From Methylomonas methanica (GTDB taxonomy: Bacteria; Pseudomonadota; Gammaproteobacteria; Methylococcales; Methylomonadaceae): a stretch of 64,000 bases of DNA. Position numbers and translations under genes: made by a program. The notes under the pieces were generated by a model. That model did not search any database and was not told where the DNA came from. It worked only from the letters and a program-made list of their open reading frames with translations. Of the stretch, positions 55,213 to 64,000 are shown in pieces. Each line of letters opens with the position of its first letter. Position 1 is the first letter of the stretch. The stretch is taken from the NCBI GenBank assembly GCA_001644045.1, contig LUUF01000035.1:1-64000 (forward strand), in the 5' to 3' direction.

Positions 55213-55307
55213 TGCGAGATAGCCTTAATTACCGCAAATACGTATATCGTAAAGGCAATCGCGACCAGCACCACAGCCGTCAAAATGTTTTTCTTTTTTG
55301 TATCCAT
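55209..55307 (-). CDS. 32-residue single-span cytochrome oxidase assembly-type protein
   Basis: A small gene between coxA and ctaG. It encodes MDTKKKNILTAVVLVAIAF followed by TIYVFAVIKAISQ: a charged N-terminus and one membrane span. Small proteins of this position and shape are annotated in other proteobacteria as cytochrome oxidase small assembly proteins. Its stop overlaps the ctaG start (ATGA), a strong sign of real translation. Confidence 0.8.
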   Translation of the reverse strand: MDTKKKNILTAVVLVAIAFTIYVFAVIKAISQ

Positions 55308-55367
55308 ATCGTTACCCGACACGTCATCCCCATGGGCATGACGTGTCTCATTCACTCATTTCAAGCA

Positions 55368-56984
55368 TTAAAAATGCTCAGTAGGGATTCTTTCCGGCGG
55401 TGTTGTAAAGGTGTGATACGGCACAGGGGAAGGCAGAGTCCATTCCAAACTGTGTTTGCTTGCATCTTCCCATACCTCGTCGCTGACTTTCTCGCCTGTT
55501 CCACCACGAATAGTGTCGATGACGATATACACGAACAACAATTGGCTAAAACCGTAGATGAACGCACCGATACTGGACACCATATTCCAATCAGCGAATT
55601 GAATCGCATAATCAGGGATACGGCGCGGCATACCAGCCAAACCCAAGAAATGTTGCGGGAAGAACAAAATGTTCACCGATACCGCTGACAGCCAAAAATG
55701 CAATCTACCAATTTTCTCGTTGTACATATTGCCGGTCCATTTAGGCAACCAGAAATAACCGGCAGCCATCAGGATGAAAATAGACGCAGGCACCAAGGTG
55801 TAATGGAAGTGGGCAACGATGAAATACGTATCGTGGTATTGAAAATCCACAGGCGCTACCGCCATCATCAAACCGGTGAAACCGCCCATCGTGAACAGCA
55901 CCACAAACGCAATCGAAAACAGCATAGGCGTTTCGAAAGTCATCGAGCCTTTCCACATGGTAGCGGTCCAGTTGAACACCTTCACGCCGGTCGGAATCGC
56001 GATCAACATCGTGGCGTACATAAAGTACAACTCACCCGCAACAGGCATACCCACGGTAAACATGTGGTGAGCCCAAACGATGAAAGACAAGAACGCAATC
56101 GCACCGGTCGCATACACCATGGAGGCATAACCGAACAGAGGCTTGCGGGCAAAGACCGGAATGATGGTAGATGCCACACCAAAAGTCGGCAGGATCATTA
56201 CATACACTTCAGGGTGACCGAAGAACCAGAAAATATGCTGATACAACACTGGGTCGCCGCCGCCAGCCGCATCGAAGAAGCTGGTATCGAAGAATTTGTC
56301 GGTCAGCAACATGGTTACCGCACCGGCAAATACCGGCATAATAGCGATCAACAAAAACGCAGTGATCAACCAAGTCCACACGAACAAAGGCATTTTCATC
56401 AAGGTCATGCCGGGCGCGCGCATGTTGAAAATGGTGGCGATGACGTTGATCGCACCCATGATCGAAGAAATACCCAGCAAGTGCACGGAGAAAATAGCGA
56501 ACGGAAAGGATTTACCGTTTTGAAAAACCAACGGTGGATAAAATGTCCAACCGCCCGATGGTGCGCCACCTTCCATGAACAAGGTGCTGGCCAACAATAA
56601 TACGCCGGCCACCAACATCCAGAAGCTCATATTGTTCATGCGTGGCAACGCCATATCCGGTGCGCCGATCATCATCGGAATCATCCAGTTGGCCAAGCCG
56701 ACGAACGCCGGCATTACCGCGCCGAATACCATCACCAAGGCATGCATGGTGGTCATCGAGTTAAAGAAGTTGGGATCGACAAATTGCAGGCCCGGCTCGA
56801 ATAATTCGGAGCGAATGACCAATGCCATGGCACCACCGACAAAAAACATTATCAGACCGAATACCAGATACAAGGTGCCTATATCTTTGTGGTTGGTGGT
56901 AAATATCCACCGTAAAACGCCCTTCTCGGGGCCGTGATCGTGGTGATCGTGATGATCATCATGTTCAGCTACGACAGCAGTCAT
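55368..56984 (-). CDS. coxA: Cytochrome c oxidase subunit I
   Basis: A 538-residue protein with 12 membrane spans. [15 protein letters not shown] holds the CuB histidine and the covalent His-Tyr pair; the haem ligand region is [11 protein letters not shown]. It is the A-type family with the Glu of the D channel replaced or retained outside what I can judge by eye. The N-terminus is His/Asp-rich ([13 protein letters not shown]). It is the catalytic subunit (haem a/a3, CuB). Confidence 0.96.
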   Translation of the reverse strand: MTAVVAEHDDHHDHHDHGPEKGVLRWIFTTNHKDIGTLYLVFGLIMFFVGGAMALVIRSELFEPGLQFVDPNFFNSMTTMHALVMVFGAVMPAFVGLANWMIPMMIGAPDMALPRMNNMSFWMLVAGVLLLASTLFMEGGAPSGGWTFYPPLVFQNGKSFPFAIFSVHLLGISSIMGAINVIATIFNMRAPGMTLMKMPLFVWTWLITAFLLIAIMPVFAGAVTMLLTDKFFDTSFFDAAGGGDPVLYQHIFWFFGHPEVYVMILPTFGVASTIIPVFARKPLFGYASMVYATGAIAFLSFIVWAHHMFTVGMPVAGELYFMYATMLIAIPTGVKVFNWTATMWKGSMTFETPMLFSIAFVVLFTMGGFTGLMMAVAPVDFQYHDTYFIVAHFHYTLVPASIFILMAAGYFWLPKWTGNMYNEKIGRLHFWLSAVSVNILFFPQHFLGLAGMPRRIPDYAIQFADWNMVSSIGAFIYGFSQLLFVYIVIDTIRGGTGEKVSDEVWEDASKHSLEWTLPSPVPYHTFTTPPERIPTEHF

Positions 56985-57037
56985 ACTTTATACCTCAGCA
57001 AAAATTAGAAAATGAGTTCATTGCGAAAATCAGTGAA

Positions 57038-58168
57038 TTACTCATCATCGTCCCATTTGGGTGTGATTTTATTAGGCTGAATCTCATCACCCACGTTGTT
57101 ACCCAATGCCGGTGCGTTTCTGATGTAAGTGATCAGCTCGGCTAACTCGTCGTCCGGCAGTTTTTTGAACGCCGGCATTTTGCTGGTACCCGCCTGAATA
57201 AAACCAATCAACTGATCCATATTGCCGGTGACTTTCTCGCTGCCTCTCAACGCAGGGAACCAACCGGAGATACCGTTACCGTCGATTTGGTGGCAAGCCA
57301 CGCAGTTTTTCAGATACACAGACTCGCCTTTTGCCATCAGCGTATTGCGGGTTTGGTCGCTCAAATCAGGTTTCTGATTTTGCTTATCCAAAGTCGCTTT
57401 CACCCAGGCATCGTACTGGTCTTGCTCCATAGCAACCACAACCACAGGCATGAAACCATGGTCACGTCCGCATAGCTCGGTGCATTGGCCGCGGTAAGTA
57501 CCGGGTTTGTCGACAGAAGTCCAAGCTTCGTTGATGAAACCGGGGTTAGCATCTTTTTTCCAGCCCAGATCCGGCACCCACCAGGAGTGAATCACGTCTG
57601 CAGCGGTAAACAGAAAACGGATTTTCTTACCGACCGGCACCACCAGCGGCTTGTCAACGTTCAACAAATAGTTGGCGACGTTATGCGGATCCATACTGCT
57701 GACCCGATGAGTTTTTTCGCTAGCTTCATCTAAGTGGCTTTCGAAATGCACGCCGTTATCCAGGTATTCATACTCCCAATACCATTGTTTACCGGTGACT
57801 TTGATGCTCATCTCGGAATCTTGCACCTTGTCCAAATCGATAACGGCTTTAGTTGCCGGAATCGCCATACCCACCAGAATCAGCGTGGGAATAATGGTCC
57901 AGATAATCTCGACAGTCGTATTCTCATGAAACTGCTCGGCTTTATGACCCTTTGATTTACGATGATGATAAATCGAGTAAAACATAGTGCCGAATACCGC
58001 GATCCCAATAAACACGCAGATCCACAGAATCAGCATGTGCAAATCGTAAAGCTCGTTACTGAGTTGCGTCACGCCCTTCATCAGGTTGAGTGTATAGTCC
58101 GCATGCGCAGTCCCTAGGCCCAAAGCCATCAAGACCAGACAAGCGAGCAGTTGCTTTGTTTTCTTCAC
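57038..58168 (-). CDS. coxB: Cytochrome c oxidase subunit II with fused cytochrome c domain (caa3 type)
   Basis: A 376-residue protein with a signal peptide, two membrane spans, and a cupredoxin domain with the CuA ligands in RGQCTELCGRDHGFMPVVV. A C-terminal cytochrome c domain has CVACH near residue 290 and the axial Met probably in TSKMPAFKKL. Electrons enter through the attached cytochrome. It is the first gene of the operon coxB-coxA-small gene-ctaG-coxC. Confidence 0.95.
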   Translation of the reverse strand: MKKTKQLLACLVLMALGLGTAHADYTLNLMKGVTQLSNELYDLHMLILWICVFIGIAVFGTMFYSIYHHRKSKGHKAEQFHENTTVEIIWTIIPTLILVGMAIPATKAVIDLDKVQDSEMSIKVTGKQWYWEYEYLDNGVHFESHLDEASEKTHRVSSMDPHNVANYLLNVDKPLVVPVGKKIRFLFTAADVIHSWWVPDLGWKKDANPGFINEAWTSVDKPGTYRGQCTELCGRDHGFMPVVVVAMEQDQYDAWVKATLDKQNQKPDLSDQTRNTLMAKGESVYLKNCVACHQIDGNGISGWFPALRGSEKVTGNMDQLIGFIQAGTSKMPAFKKLPDDELAELITYIRNAPALGNNVGDEIQPNKITPKWDDDE

Positions 58169-58351
58169 GGAGCAGCCTCCCCATTAGTAGTTATAAACTT
58201 GTATGCGTTATATCTTCGTAATATCGTCGCACGAGATTAAACGAGCGAACAATTCCATTTACTGATAATTATCATAAATTAACCGGGCAATTTTAACCCA
58301 TGACTCACCCACAAACCAGAAGAGGTTTTCCCGTTTGTAAAAAATACACAT

Positions 58352-58389
58352 AAAAAAGGCTTGAGAGCATCGCTGCTCGCAAGCCTTTT
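58352..58389. terminator. Terminator after the hemerythrin gene
   Basis: The stem AAAAGGCTTG.GAGCA / TGCTC.CAAGCCTTTT has one mismatch and runs into A/T tracts on both sides. It lies downstream of the hemerythrin gene and upstream of coxB. Confidence 0.88.
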
Positions 58390-58420
58390 GTTGTCTAGCA
58401 GAGACAGATTTACGCGATCA

Positions 58421-58816
58421 TTACTTCAATGTGTCCGAATAAGCCATGTCGAATTTCGGAATGTGGTTATCCAACCAGCCTTTTACCAACTGCCCCACTT
58501 CCTCGGTGACTTCCGCTTCACCGGCATGGAATTTTTTCTGCAAATCCGCGCAGATACCGATCAAAGCTTCATGCTCGGCTTTGTGACGATCATAACCGCC
58601 AAAGCCTTTAGCAACCATTTCTCTTTCTTCGTGAGCAAAGTGATCAACCACATAGGTGATCAACGCATCCAGCGAAGCGCCAACAGTAGCGCGCGCCGCG
58701 CCGCCCGTGGCCTCATCGTACAGTTTATTCAACAAACCGAACAAGGTTTGGTGTTCTTGGTCGGCAAATCCGACATTAGTGCCATACTGAGCCGCAGTCC
58801 AAGTAATTAAAGCCAT
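58421..58816 (-). CDS. Bacteriohemerythrin
   Basis: A 131-residue four-helix oxygen-binding protein. Iron ligands are visible in VGFADQEHQTLF, HFAHEEREM, HKAEHEAL and NHIPKFDMAY. Single-domain hemerythrins in methanotrophs are thought to carry oxygen to particulate methane monooxygenase. GGAG lies upstream of the ATG. It is a single-gene unit between bioD and coxB. Confidence 0.94.
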   Translation of the reverse strand: MALITWTAAQYGTNVGFADQEHQTLFGLLNKLYDEATGGAARATVGASLDALITYVVDHFAHEEREMVAKGFGGYDRHKAEHEALIGICADLQKKFHAGEAEVTEEVGQLVKGWLDNHIPKFDMAYSDTLK

Positions 58817-58870
58817 ATAACGTCTCCTGGTTGTTTTTGTAATGGAGCCGTCATTTTGAACATCTATTAC

Positions 58871-59566
58871 TCATTTTTTTTGATGTACATCAAATTTTTG
58901 CCAGTTTGATAAACTCAAGCTCATCGCCAAAAGCTCAAAATCAGGTGCCGCCAAAAACGGCAAAACACCCAACAGCGGCGCATCTATAGCCTCGCTTAGA
59001 AAAGCCAGATTGCCGTCAAAACCGGGCATGGCCGGGTCAATTTGCACCGCCACCCAACCGGCGCAGGACAAACCAGCCTGCCGTATAGCCGAAATCGTCA
59101 AGCGCGCATGATTGATACAACCCAGCTTGATACCCACCACCAAAACCACCGGCAAATGCAGCGCTTGCGCAAGACCTGAATTGTCCAAAACATTGCTCAG
59201 AGGCGAATACCAGCCGCCCGCGCCTTCCACGATCACTACATCGGCCAATTGCTGTAGCCGGATAAATGCATCGGCAATAACGTCCACCGAAACTTCGACA
59301 TCACCGCAAGCCAGATGCGGAGAAATTGCCGCTTCGAATGCATAGGGATTAATTTGCTGATATTCCAGGGGCAACGAGGCATATTGCTGCATCAGCAGCG
59401 CATCGGAATTTTTCAATATGTCGTCTTGCCGTTCGCAGCCCGCCGCCACGGGTTTCATGCCCACAACCCTTAAACCCTGAATTTGCAGCCGGCGCATCAA
59501 TGCAATAGTCGTCCAGGTTTTGCCGACATTAGTATCGGTACCGGTGACAAAGAATCCGCCTTTCAT
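58871..59566 (-). CDS. bioD: Dethiobiotin synthetase
   Basis: A 231-residue P-loop enzyme: GTDTNVGKTWTT at the start, MKPVAAGC, and VEGAGGWYSPL. It closes the ureido ring of dethiobiotin from DAPA and CO2. It overlaps bioC by 4 nt and is the last gene of the bioBFHCD operon. Confidence 0.95.
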   Translation of the reverse strand: MKGGFFVTGTDTNVGKTWTTIALMRRLQIQGLRVVGMKPVAAGCERQDDILKNSDALLMQQYASLPLEYQQINPYAFEAAISPHLACGDVEVSVDVIADAFIRLQQLADVVIVEGAGGWYSPLSNVLDNSGLAQALHLPVVLVVGIKLGCINHARLTISAIRQAGLSCAGWVAVQIDPAMPGFDGNLAFLSEAIDAPLLGVLPFLAAPDFELLAMSLSLSNWQKFDVHQKK

Positions 59567-60351
59567 AAGCTTGCCCGCACGAAAATAATTTCATAGCTGG
59601 CAAGTATTTCGCTATTCAGCATGCTATTTTCATAGTGCAGTATCATTTGCTGTAATTGCGAGCGCGTGGTCAGCCGCCGATTTCTGCCGAGACTGACATT
59701 ATGCGCCCCAAGGTCTTTTAGCTCCCGCATCAAAGCCAGCACCGAGGGATAAGCTAAGCGATACATCACGGTTTCCACATCGACCCGCTCTAACCCGACG
59801 ACCCTTAGAAAATCGCGAATCTGTCCGACGCTATAAAAGTCGTTAACATGGGCAAAATCGTCAACACCGCTCCAGGCAGTTTTCAACTCCTTTAAGGTTT
59901 CCGGGCCGAAAGTCGAGAATACCAACTGCCCATCCGGACTCAATAATCGCCGCACATCGGCAAACACCGCCGGTAAATCCTGACACCACTGCAAAGCCAG
60001 GTTTGAATAAACCTGTTGCAGACTGTTATCCGCAAACGGCAATTTTTCGGCATCGGCGCAAAAATAATCGACCGGCAAATCACCGTTGTTCCGCCGCGAA
60101 GCTTGCAGCATCGGCAAAGCAATATCCAATGCCAAACAGGGCAATTCCAGGCTACCGACCGATAAACGCCGCGTCAAAAAGCCCGTGCCGCAACCCACAT
60201 CCAGGACCCAGCCTGGCGTGGGCTGCAACGGAAATTTTTGTAGCAAGGCCAATCCTACCTGGCGCTGCAACATCGCCGCCGAATCGTAACTTGCAGCTGC
60301 TACGGCAAATGAATGCCTGATTTTGACTTTATCCAACACGGCAAGACTCAT
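59563..60351 (-). CDS. bioC: Malonyl-ACP O-methyltransferase BioC
   Basis: A 262-residue SAM-dependent methyltransferase: VLDVGCGTGFLTR (SAM motif I), FADNSLQQVYSNLALQWC and LSPDGQLVFSTFGPETLKEL, all typical BioC. It masks the malonyl carboxyl group so that the fatty acid pathway builds the pimelate chain. It overlaps both neighbours by 4 nt. Confidence 0.94.
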   Translation of the reverse strand: MSLAVLDKVKIRHSFAVAAASYDSAAMLQRQVGLALLQKFPLQPTPGWVLDVGCGTGFLTRRLSVGSLELPCLALDIALPMLQASRRNNGDLPVDYFCADAEKLPFADNSLQQVYSNLALQWCQDLPAVFADVRRLLSPDGQLVFSTFGPETLKELKTAWSGVDDFAHVNDFYSVGQIRDFLRVVGLERVDVETVMYRLAYPSVLALMRELKDLGAHNVSLGRNRRLTTRSQLQQMILHYENSMLNSEILASYEIIFVRASL

Positions 60352-61109
60352 TCAGCCGCCGCAAGGATGTCGCACAATTGCCGCGCATGCGACAGAAACG
60401 GTACGTGTCCGGCATTTGCCAGGACATGCAGGTCAACGCGCGAATTTAAAGCTTTTATGGATTGCCCGGTTTGCGCCGGTATCAAAGTATCCTTATCGCC
60501 TTGCATCACCGTGATCGGACAACGCATGCCCACTAAGGATTTACGTAAATCGCTATTTTTCAGAATCTGCAAGCCGCCCTGCAACGCATCGCGCGCTGGC
60601 GCATCGCACTCATGCACCGCCAGGCGCAATTGCTGCAACAACTGCCGGCTTTCGGGCAAGCCCTGCACTTGCAAACCCAAAAAGCGCTGCAAGGTCAGCT
60701 TCGTGTCATCGCTAAGCTGGGCAACAAAACCATCCAATACCTCCGGCCTCACCCCCGGCCAATCGGTATTTTTTACAAACTTAGGATTGCCGGATAACAA
60801 AAACAACGACTGCACTCGGTCCGGACAGCGCGCCGCCATATCCAAAGCCACCGTCGCGCCCAGCGACCAACCCAACAGGCTAAAACGATTGACCGGGATC
60901 GCATCGAATAAGGCAGAACCGATAGCCGGAAGATCAAATTGCTCCAGCCCGGCGCTACGGCCATGACCGGGCAAATCCAGGCAAATAACCTGGCGATGCC
61001 TAGCCAGTTGTCTGGCAAACTCGCGCCAGATCCCGCTATGCATCGCCCAACCGTGCAGCATTACCAATGGTCGGCCCTGGCCATATATTTCCCGATGGAT
61101 GCCAGTCAT
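60348..61109 (-). CDS. bioH: Pimeloyl-ACP methyl ester carboxylesterase BioH
   Basis: A 253-residue alpha/beta hydrolase: oxyanion region [14 protein letters not shown], nucleophile GWSLGA, and catalytic Asp (QGDKD) and His (NAGHVPF). It removes the methyl group added by BioC. Overlaps bioF and bioC by 4 nt each. Confidence 0.93.
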   Translation of the reverse strand: MTGIHREIYGQGRPLVMLHGWAMHSGIWREFARQLARHRQVICLDLPGHGRSAGLEQFDLPAIGSALFDAIPVNRFSLLGWSLGATVALDMAARCPDRVQSLFLLSGNPKFVKNTDWPGVRPEVLDGFVAQLSDDTKLTLQRFLGLQVQGLPESRQLLQQLRLAVHECDAPARDALQGGLQILKNSDLRKSLVGMRCPITVMQGDKDTLIPAQTGQSIKALNSRVDLHVLANAGHVPFLSHARQLCDILAAAE

Positions 61110-62266
61110 GGCAAAACCTTAGCCAATGCGTCCAACAAGGCGTCAACTTGCGATTCGGTATGATTGGCGGAAAAAGTGATCCGCAAGCGGGCGCTGCCGG
61201 CCGGTACGGTCGGCGGCCGAATCGCGCTGACCCAGAATCCATGCTCCGACAAACGCCGGCTAGCTGCGAGGGTTTGGCCGCTGTCGCCGATCAGAACAGG
61301 TTGAATCGCGGTAAAAGAGTCCATTAATTGCAGGCCTTGCTGCTGAGCGCCCTGCCGAAACCGGCGGACTAGATTTTGCAGCTGTTCGCGGCGCCAGGAC
61401 TCGGTTTGCAACAAACGCAAACTGGCGCGAGTCGCCTCCGCCACAGCGGCCGGTAGTGCGGTAGTGAATACATAACTCCTGGCTTTTTGAATCAGCATCT
61501 CGATCAAATCCTCGGAACCGGCCGCAAACGCGCCGAACGTCCCAAATGCCTTGCCCAAAGTCCCAATTAGAATGGGCACATCATCCTGAGTCAAACCGAA
61601 ATGCTCGACAACACCGCCGCCGTTTTTACCGAGTACGCCAAAGCCATGGGCGTCGTCGATCAATAAGCCGGTATGATGCCGTTCGGTCAACTCGACCATT
61701 GCCGGCAAGGGTGCCAGGTCGCCGTCCATGCTGAATACGCCGTCACTGACCACTAAAGCCTTGCCTGCGGCATTGGACAGTTTGGCCTGCAAGTCTTCGA
61801 TATCCGCGTGCCTATAACGTTGAAAGCGCGCCCGCGACAACAAGCCGCCATCCAGCAGGGATGCGTGGTTCAAGCGGTCTTCCAGCACCGTATCGCTACG
61901 ACCCAACAAAGCCGAAATCACACCCAGATTCGCCATATAGCCGGTGGAAAACAGCAAGGCCCGCTCCCTCCCGGTAAACGCCGCCAACTCTTCTTCCAAG
62001 GCATGATGCGCACCGCTGTGTCCGCAAATCAGATGCGAGGAACCGCTGCCGACGCCGTAGCGGTCGACGCCGGACTTGAACGCCGCAGCAACCTCGGGAT
62101 GATTGGCCAACCCCAGATAATCATTACTGCAAAAATTGATCAGCTGCCGGCCGTCGACATTCAGCATGAAGCCTTGCGGGCCATCAACCACCCGTCGGCG
62201 CCGATACAGATTATCCTGCTCCAGCTGCCGCAGTTCGCCGGTAAAATCGTAGAAAGCGTTGGCCAT
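61106..62266 (-). CDS. bioF: 8-Amino-7-oxononanoate synthase
   Basis: A 386-residue PLP enzyme: [45 protein letters not shown] and the PLP lysine in [13 protein letters not shown]. It condenses pimeloyl-ACP with alanine. It directly follows bioB (1-nt overlap). Confidence 0.95.
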   Translation of the reverse strand: MANAFYDFTGELRQLEQDNLYRRRRVVDGPQGFMLNVDGRQLINFCSNDYLGLANHPEVAAAFKSGVDRYGVGSGSSHLICGHSGAHHALEEELAAFTGRERALLFSTGYMANLGVISALLGRSDTVLEDRLNHASLLDGGLLSRARFQRYRHADIEDLQAKLSNAAGKALVVSDGVFSMDGDLAPLPAMVELTERHHTGLLIDDAHGFGVLGKNGGGVVEHFGLTQDDVPILIGTLGKAFGTFGAFAAGSEDLIEMLIQKARSYVFTTALPAAVAEATRASLRLLQTESWRREQLQNLVRRFRQGAQQQGLQLMDSFTAIQPVLIGDSGQTLAASRRLSEHGFWVSAIRPPTVPAGSARLRITFSANHTESQVDALLDALAKVLP

Positions 62267-63255
62267 TAAGCGTAACTGGAACCGCCCATCCTCACACCCA
62301 AACGCTCGAACAGCTGCTGGTCGTGGTTGGTCATCGGATTATCGGTGGTCAACAGTTTATCGCCGTAGAAAATGGAATTGGCGCCGGCCAGGAAGCACAA
62401 AGCTTGCATCTCATCGCTCATTGCCTTGCGGCCAGCCGACAAGCGCACCCGCGATTGCGGCATCAAAATTCTGGCGACAGCGATGGTGCGCACGAAGACG
62501 ATAGGATCCAGCGTCTCAGTGCCATGCAGCGGTGTGCCTTCCACTTGCACCAACATATTGATAGGTACGCTTTCCGGATGCTTGGGCATATTCGCTAACT
62601 GCACCAGCAATTTCGCGCGGTCTGTCGCCGACTCGCCCATGCCCACAATCCCGCCGCAGCAGACATTGATACCGGCGTCGCGCACCCGCTCCAAGGTATC
62701 CAAGCGGTCTTGATAAGTACGGGTGGTGATAATTTCGGAATAATAATCTTCCGAAGTATCGAGATTGTGGTTGTAATAATCCAGGCCGCCGTCTTTCAGA
62801 GCTTGGGTCTGCTTATCGCTGAGCATCCCCAGCGTTACGCAAGTTTCCATACCCAGCGCCTTCACACCCTGCACCATTTCCACGACTCTTTCGATATCGC
62901 GATCTTTCGGGCTGCGCCAGGCTGCACCCATGCAAAACCGCGATGCGCCCTGCTCTTTGGCTTGCTGCGCGGCTTTTAATACTGCATCGACCGGCATCAA
63001 GGCTTCCGGATTTAAATCCGAATCGTAGCGCGCGCTTTGCGGGCAATACCCGCAATCCTCGGAACACGAGCCGGTCTTGATGCTCAATAAGCTACTCACC
63101 TGAATCTCGTTAGGATCGAAATACACCCTATGCACGCTTTGCGCCTGAAAAATCAGATCATTAAACGGCAGCGCCAGCAATGCTTCGACTTCGTGTAATT
63201 GCCAGTCGTGACGGATGGTAGCCGCTGATTCCAAGGGTTTCTGGCTTGCAGACAT
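62266..63255 (-). CDS. bioB: Biotin synthase
   Basis: A 329-residue radical SAM enzyme: the cluster motif [11 protein letters not shown], the second-cluster cysteines and the conserved Arg in the RLSAGRK region. It inserts sulfur into dethiobiotin. The ATG at 63255 is chosen because GGAG lies nine bases upstream; an in-frame ATG at 63297 is nearer the BirA-type operator. First gene of bioBFHCD; bioA is not in this window. Confidence 0.95.
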   Translation of the reverse strand: MSASQKPLESAATIRHDWQLHEVEALLALPFNDLIFQAQSVHRVYFDPNEIQVSSLLSIKTGSCSEDCGYCPQSARYDSDLNPEALMPVDAVLKAAQQAKEQGASRFCMGAAWRSPKDRDIERVVEMVQGVKALGMETCVTLGMLSDKQTQALKDGGLDYYNHNLDTSEDYYSEIITTRTYQDRLDTLERVRDAGINVCCGGIVGMGESATDRAKLLVQLANMPKHPESVPINMLVQVEGTPLHGTETLDPIVFVRTIAVARILMPQSRVRLSAGRKAMSDEMQALCFLAGANSIFYGDKLLTTDNPMTNHDQQLFERLGVRMGGSSYA

Positions 63256-63301
63256 TCTGATAATCTCCGAGAGTGAGGACAAAGCCGTGCCAAGCACTGA
63301 C

Positions 63302-63334
63302 TTATCAACCTATATTTAAAATTATGGTAAACAA
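63302..63334. promoter_or_regulatory. BirA operator (bioO-type)
   Basis: TTATCAACC, 15-nt spacer, GGTAAACAA. The BirA consensus recalled for proteobacteria is TTGTAAACC-N14/15-GGTTTACAA; each half matches 7 of 9 positions. It lies 47 nt upstream of bioB and overlaps the comF start codon (63324-63326). Confidence 0.7.
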
Positions 63335-64000
63335 CTGGCTGAACATTATACAGAAGAAATTGCTGCCGCCACGTTGTGTGTTATGCGCAAGTCCGGGACA
63401 CGGCGATTTGGATTTGTGCCTGGGCTGTTTGACCGACCTACCGCGCAATCTTTCCTGCTGCTACCGTTGTGGCGAACACTTCGAGACCGCGATTGACATG
63501 CCGCAACTCTGTGGCCGTTGCCTGAAGAAATCACCGGCCTTCGACGAGACCTATGCGCCGTTTTTGTACCAAAGCCAGATGCGCTATTTGATCGGGCAGT
63601 TAAAGTTCGCCAACGATTATAAAAACGCCCGCTTAATGGCGGCCTTGCTAGCCGAGCATATTGTCGATAGCGCGGAATTGCCGGATTGTCTGTTACCCGT
63701 TCCATTGCACCCCAAGCGTTATCGGGAACGCGGCTTCAATCAGTCAATAGAAATTGCCCAACATTTATCCAGGCAACTTCACATTCCGTTGGATTTACAT
63801 AGCTGCGTTCGCCAGCGCGATACCGGCCATCAAACCGGCTTACCGGCCAAGCAGCGCCGGAAAAACATGCGCCTGGCCTTCAAGATTGTTAAGCCCCTGA
63901 CATTTCAACATGTCGCCATTATTGATGACGTAATGACTACCGGCGCTACCGCCTCGGCGCTGGCCGCCACGCTAAAACAAGCCGGAGTCGGCAAGGTCGA
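63324..64000 (+). CDS. comF: ComF family phosphoribosyltransferase-like protein (3' end outside window)
   Basis: Some 225 codons are visible. An N-terminal zinc-ribbon-like set of cysteines (CVLCAS, CLGC, CYRCGEH, CGRC) is followed by a phosphoribosyltransferase fold with LLPVPLHPKRYRERGFNQS and the PRPP loop VAIIDDVMTTGATA. ComF is involved in DNA uptake in naturally competent bacteria. It is divergent from bioB; its start codon lies in the right half of the BirA-type operator. Confidence 0.9.
   Translation, partial: MVNNWLNIIQKKLLPPRCVLCASPGHGDLDLCLGCLTDLPRNLSCCYRCGEHFETAIDMPQLCGRCLKKSPAFDETYAPFLYQSQMRYLIGQLKFANDYKNARLMAALLAEHIVDSAELPDCLLPVPLHPKRYRERGFNQSIEIAQHLSRQLHIPLDLHSCVRQRDTGHQTGLPAKQRRKNMRLAFKIVKPLTFQHVAIIDDVMTTGATASALAATLKQAGVGKV

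Noticed and set aside
55698-56600. 300-codon frame antisense to coxA
   Set aside because: The product is His/Arg/Gln-rich, as expected from reading the coxA complement; coxA is unambiguous.

Overview
The window looks like chromosomal DNA of a gammaproteobacterial methanotroph of the Methylomonas/Methylococcales type. The evidence is a serine-cycle block (mtkA/mtkB malate-CoA ligase, malyl-CoA lyase, serine-glyoxylate aminotransferase, hydroxypyruvate reductase), many exported proteins with VPLPA/PEP-CTERM tails, a bacteriohemerythrin, and gammaproteobacterial gene orders such as rpoZ-spoT-ridA-recG, ftsY-ftsE-ftsX and bioBFHCD. GC content is moderate. I see no tRNA, rRNA, insertion sequence, phage or CRISPR array.

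Layout. 1-3150: a split class II ribonucleotide reductase (nrdJa, partial nrdJb) whose halves are separated by a DUF4160/DUF2442 pair, with two NrdR boxes upstream. 3.4-8.0 kb: a small secreted protein and a 1406-residue SNF2 ATPase. 8.1-15.6 kb: the serine-cycle block, with a nested inverted repeat between mtkA and mcl and two unknown genes between sgaA and hprA. 15.7-31.8 kb: an accessory region with five VPLPA/PEP-CTERM proteins, two di-haem MauG/CcpA-type peroxidases, a TPR-sulfotransferase, and a TlpA-DUF4266-DUF3570 cassette whose last gene is a 1079-residue fusion. 32.2-36.2 kb: a housekeeping operon (tusD, tusC, PilZ, birA, coaX, SPOR protein). 36.3-47.9 kb: bepA, a possible small RNA, rpoZ, spoT, ridA, recG, ubiC, an SPFH/zinc-ribbon pair, a gamma carbonic anhydrase, an NlpE-like protein and two small unknown exported proteins. 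48.0-58.2 kb: ycgN, ftsX, ftsE, a heme A synthase-FtsY fusion, SURF1 and a caa3-type cytochrome oxidase operon. 58.4-64 kb: a hemerythrin, the complete bioBFHCD operon and the start of comF.

Four results stand out. First, ctaA and ftsY are one uninterrupted 655-codon reading frame, which would tether the SRP receptor to the membrane through a polytopic haem enzyme. Second, the 15.7-32 kb region has six sites of identical geometry (GG-N10-GC, all ending TGCT) in front of its peroxidase, PEP-CTERM and TlpA genes, which suggests one sigma-54 regulon. Third, the outer-membrane protein of that region carries an inserted 188-residue domain about 72% identical to the PEP-CTERM protein encoded divergently next to it, plus a second, Met/His-rich barrel. 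Together these suggest a surface redox or metal (possibly copper) handling system, but that role is inference. Fourth, a BirA-type operator lies between bioB and comF and covers the comF start codon, while a BirA with a DNA-binding domain is encoded in the same window.

All calls come from reading the sequence and from knowledge of protein families. No database search was run.
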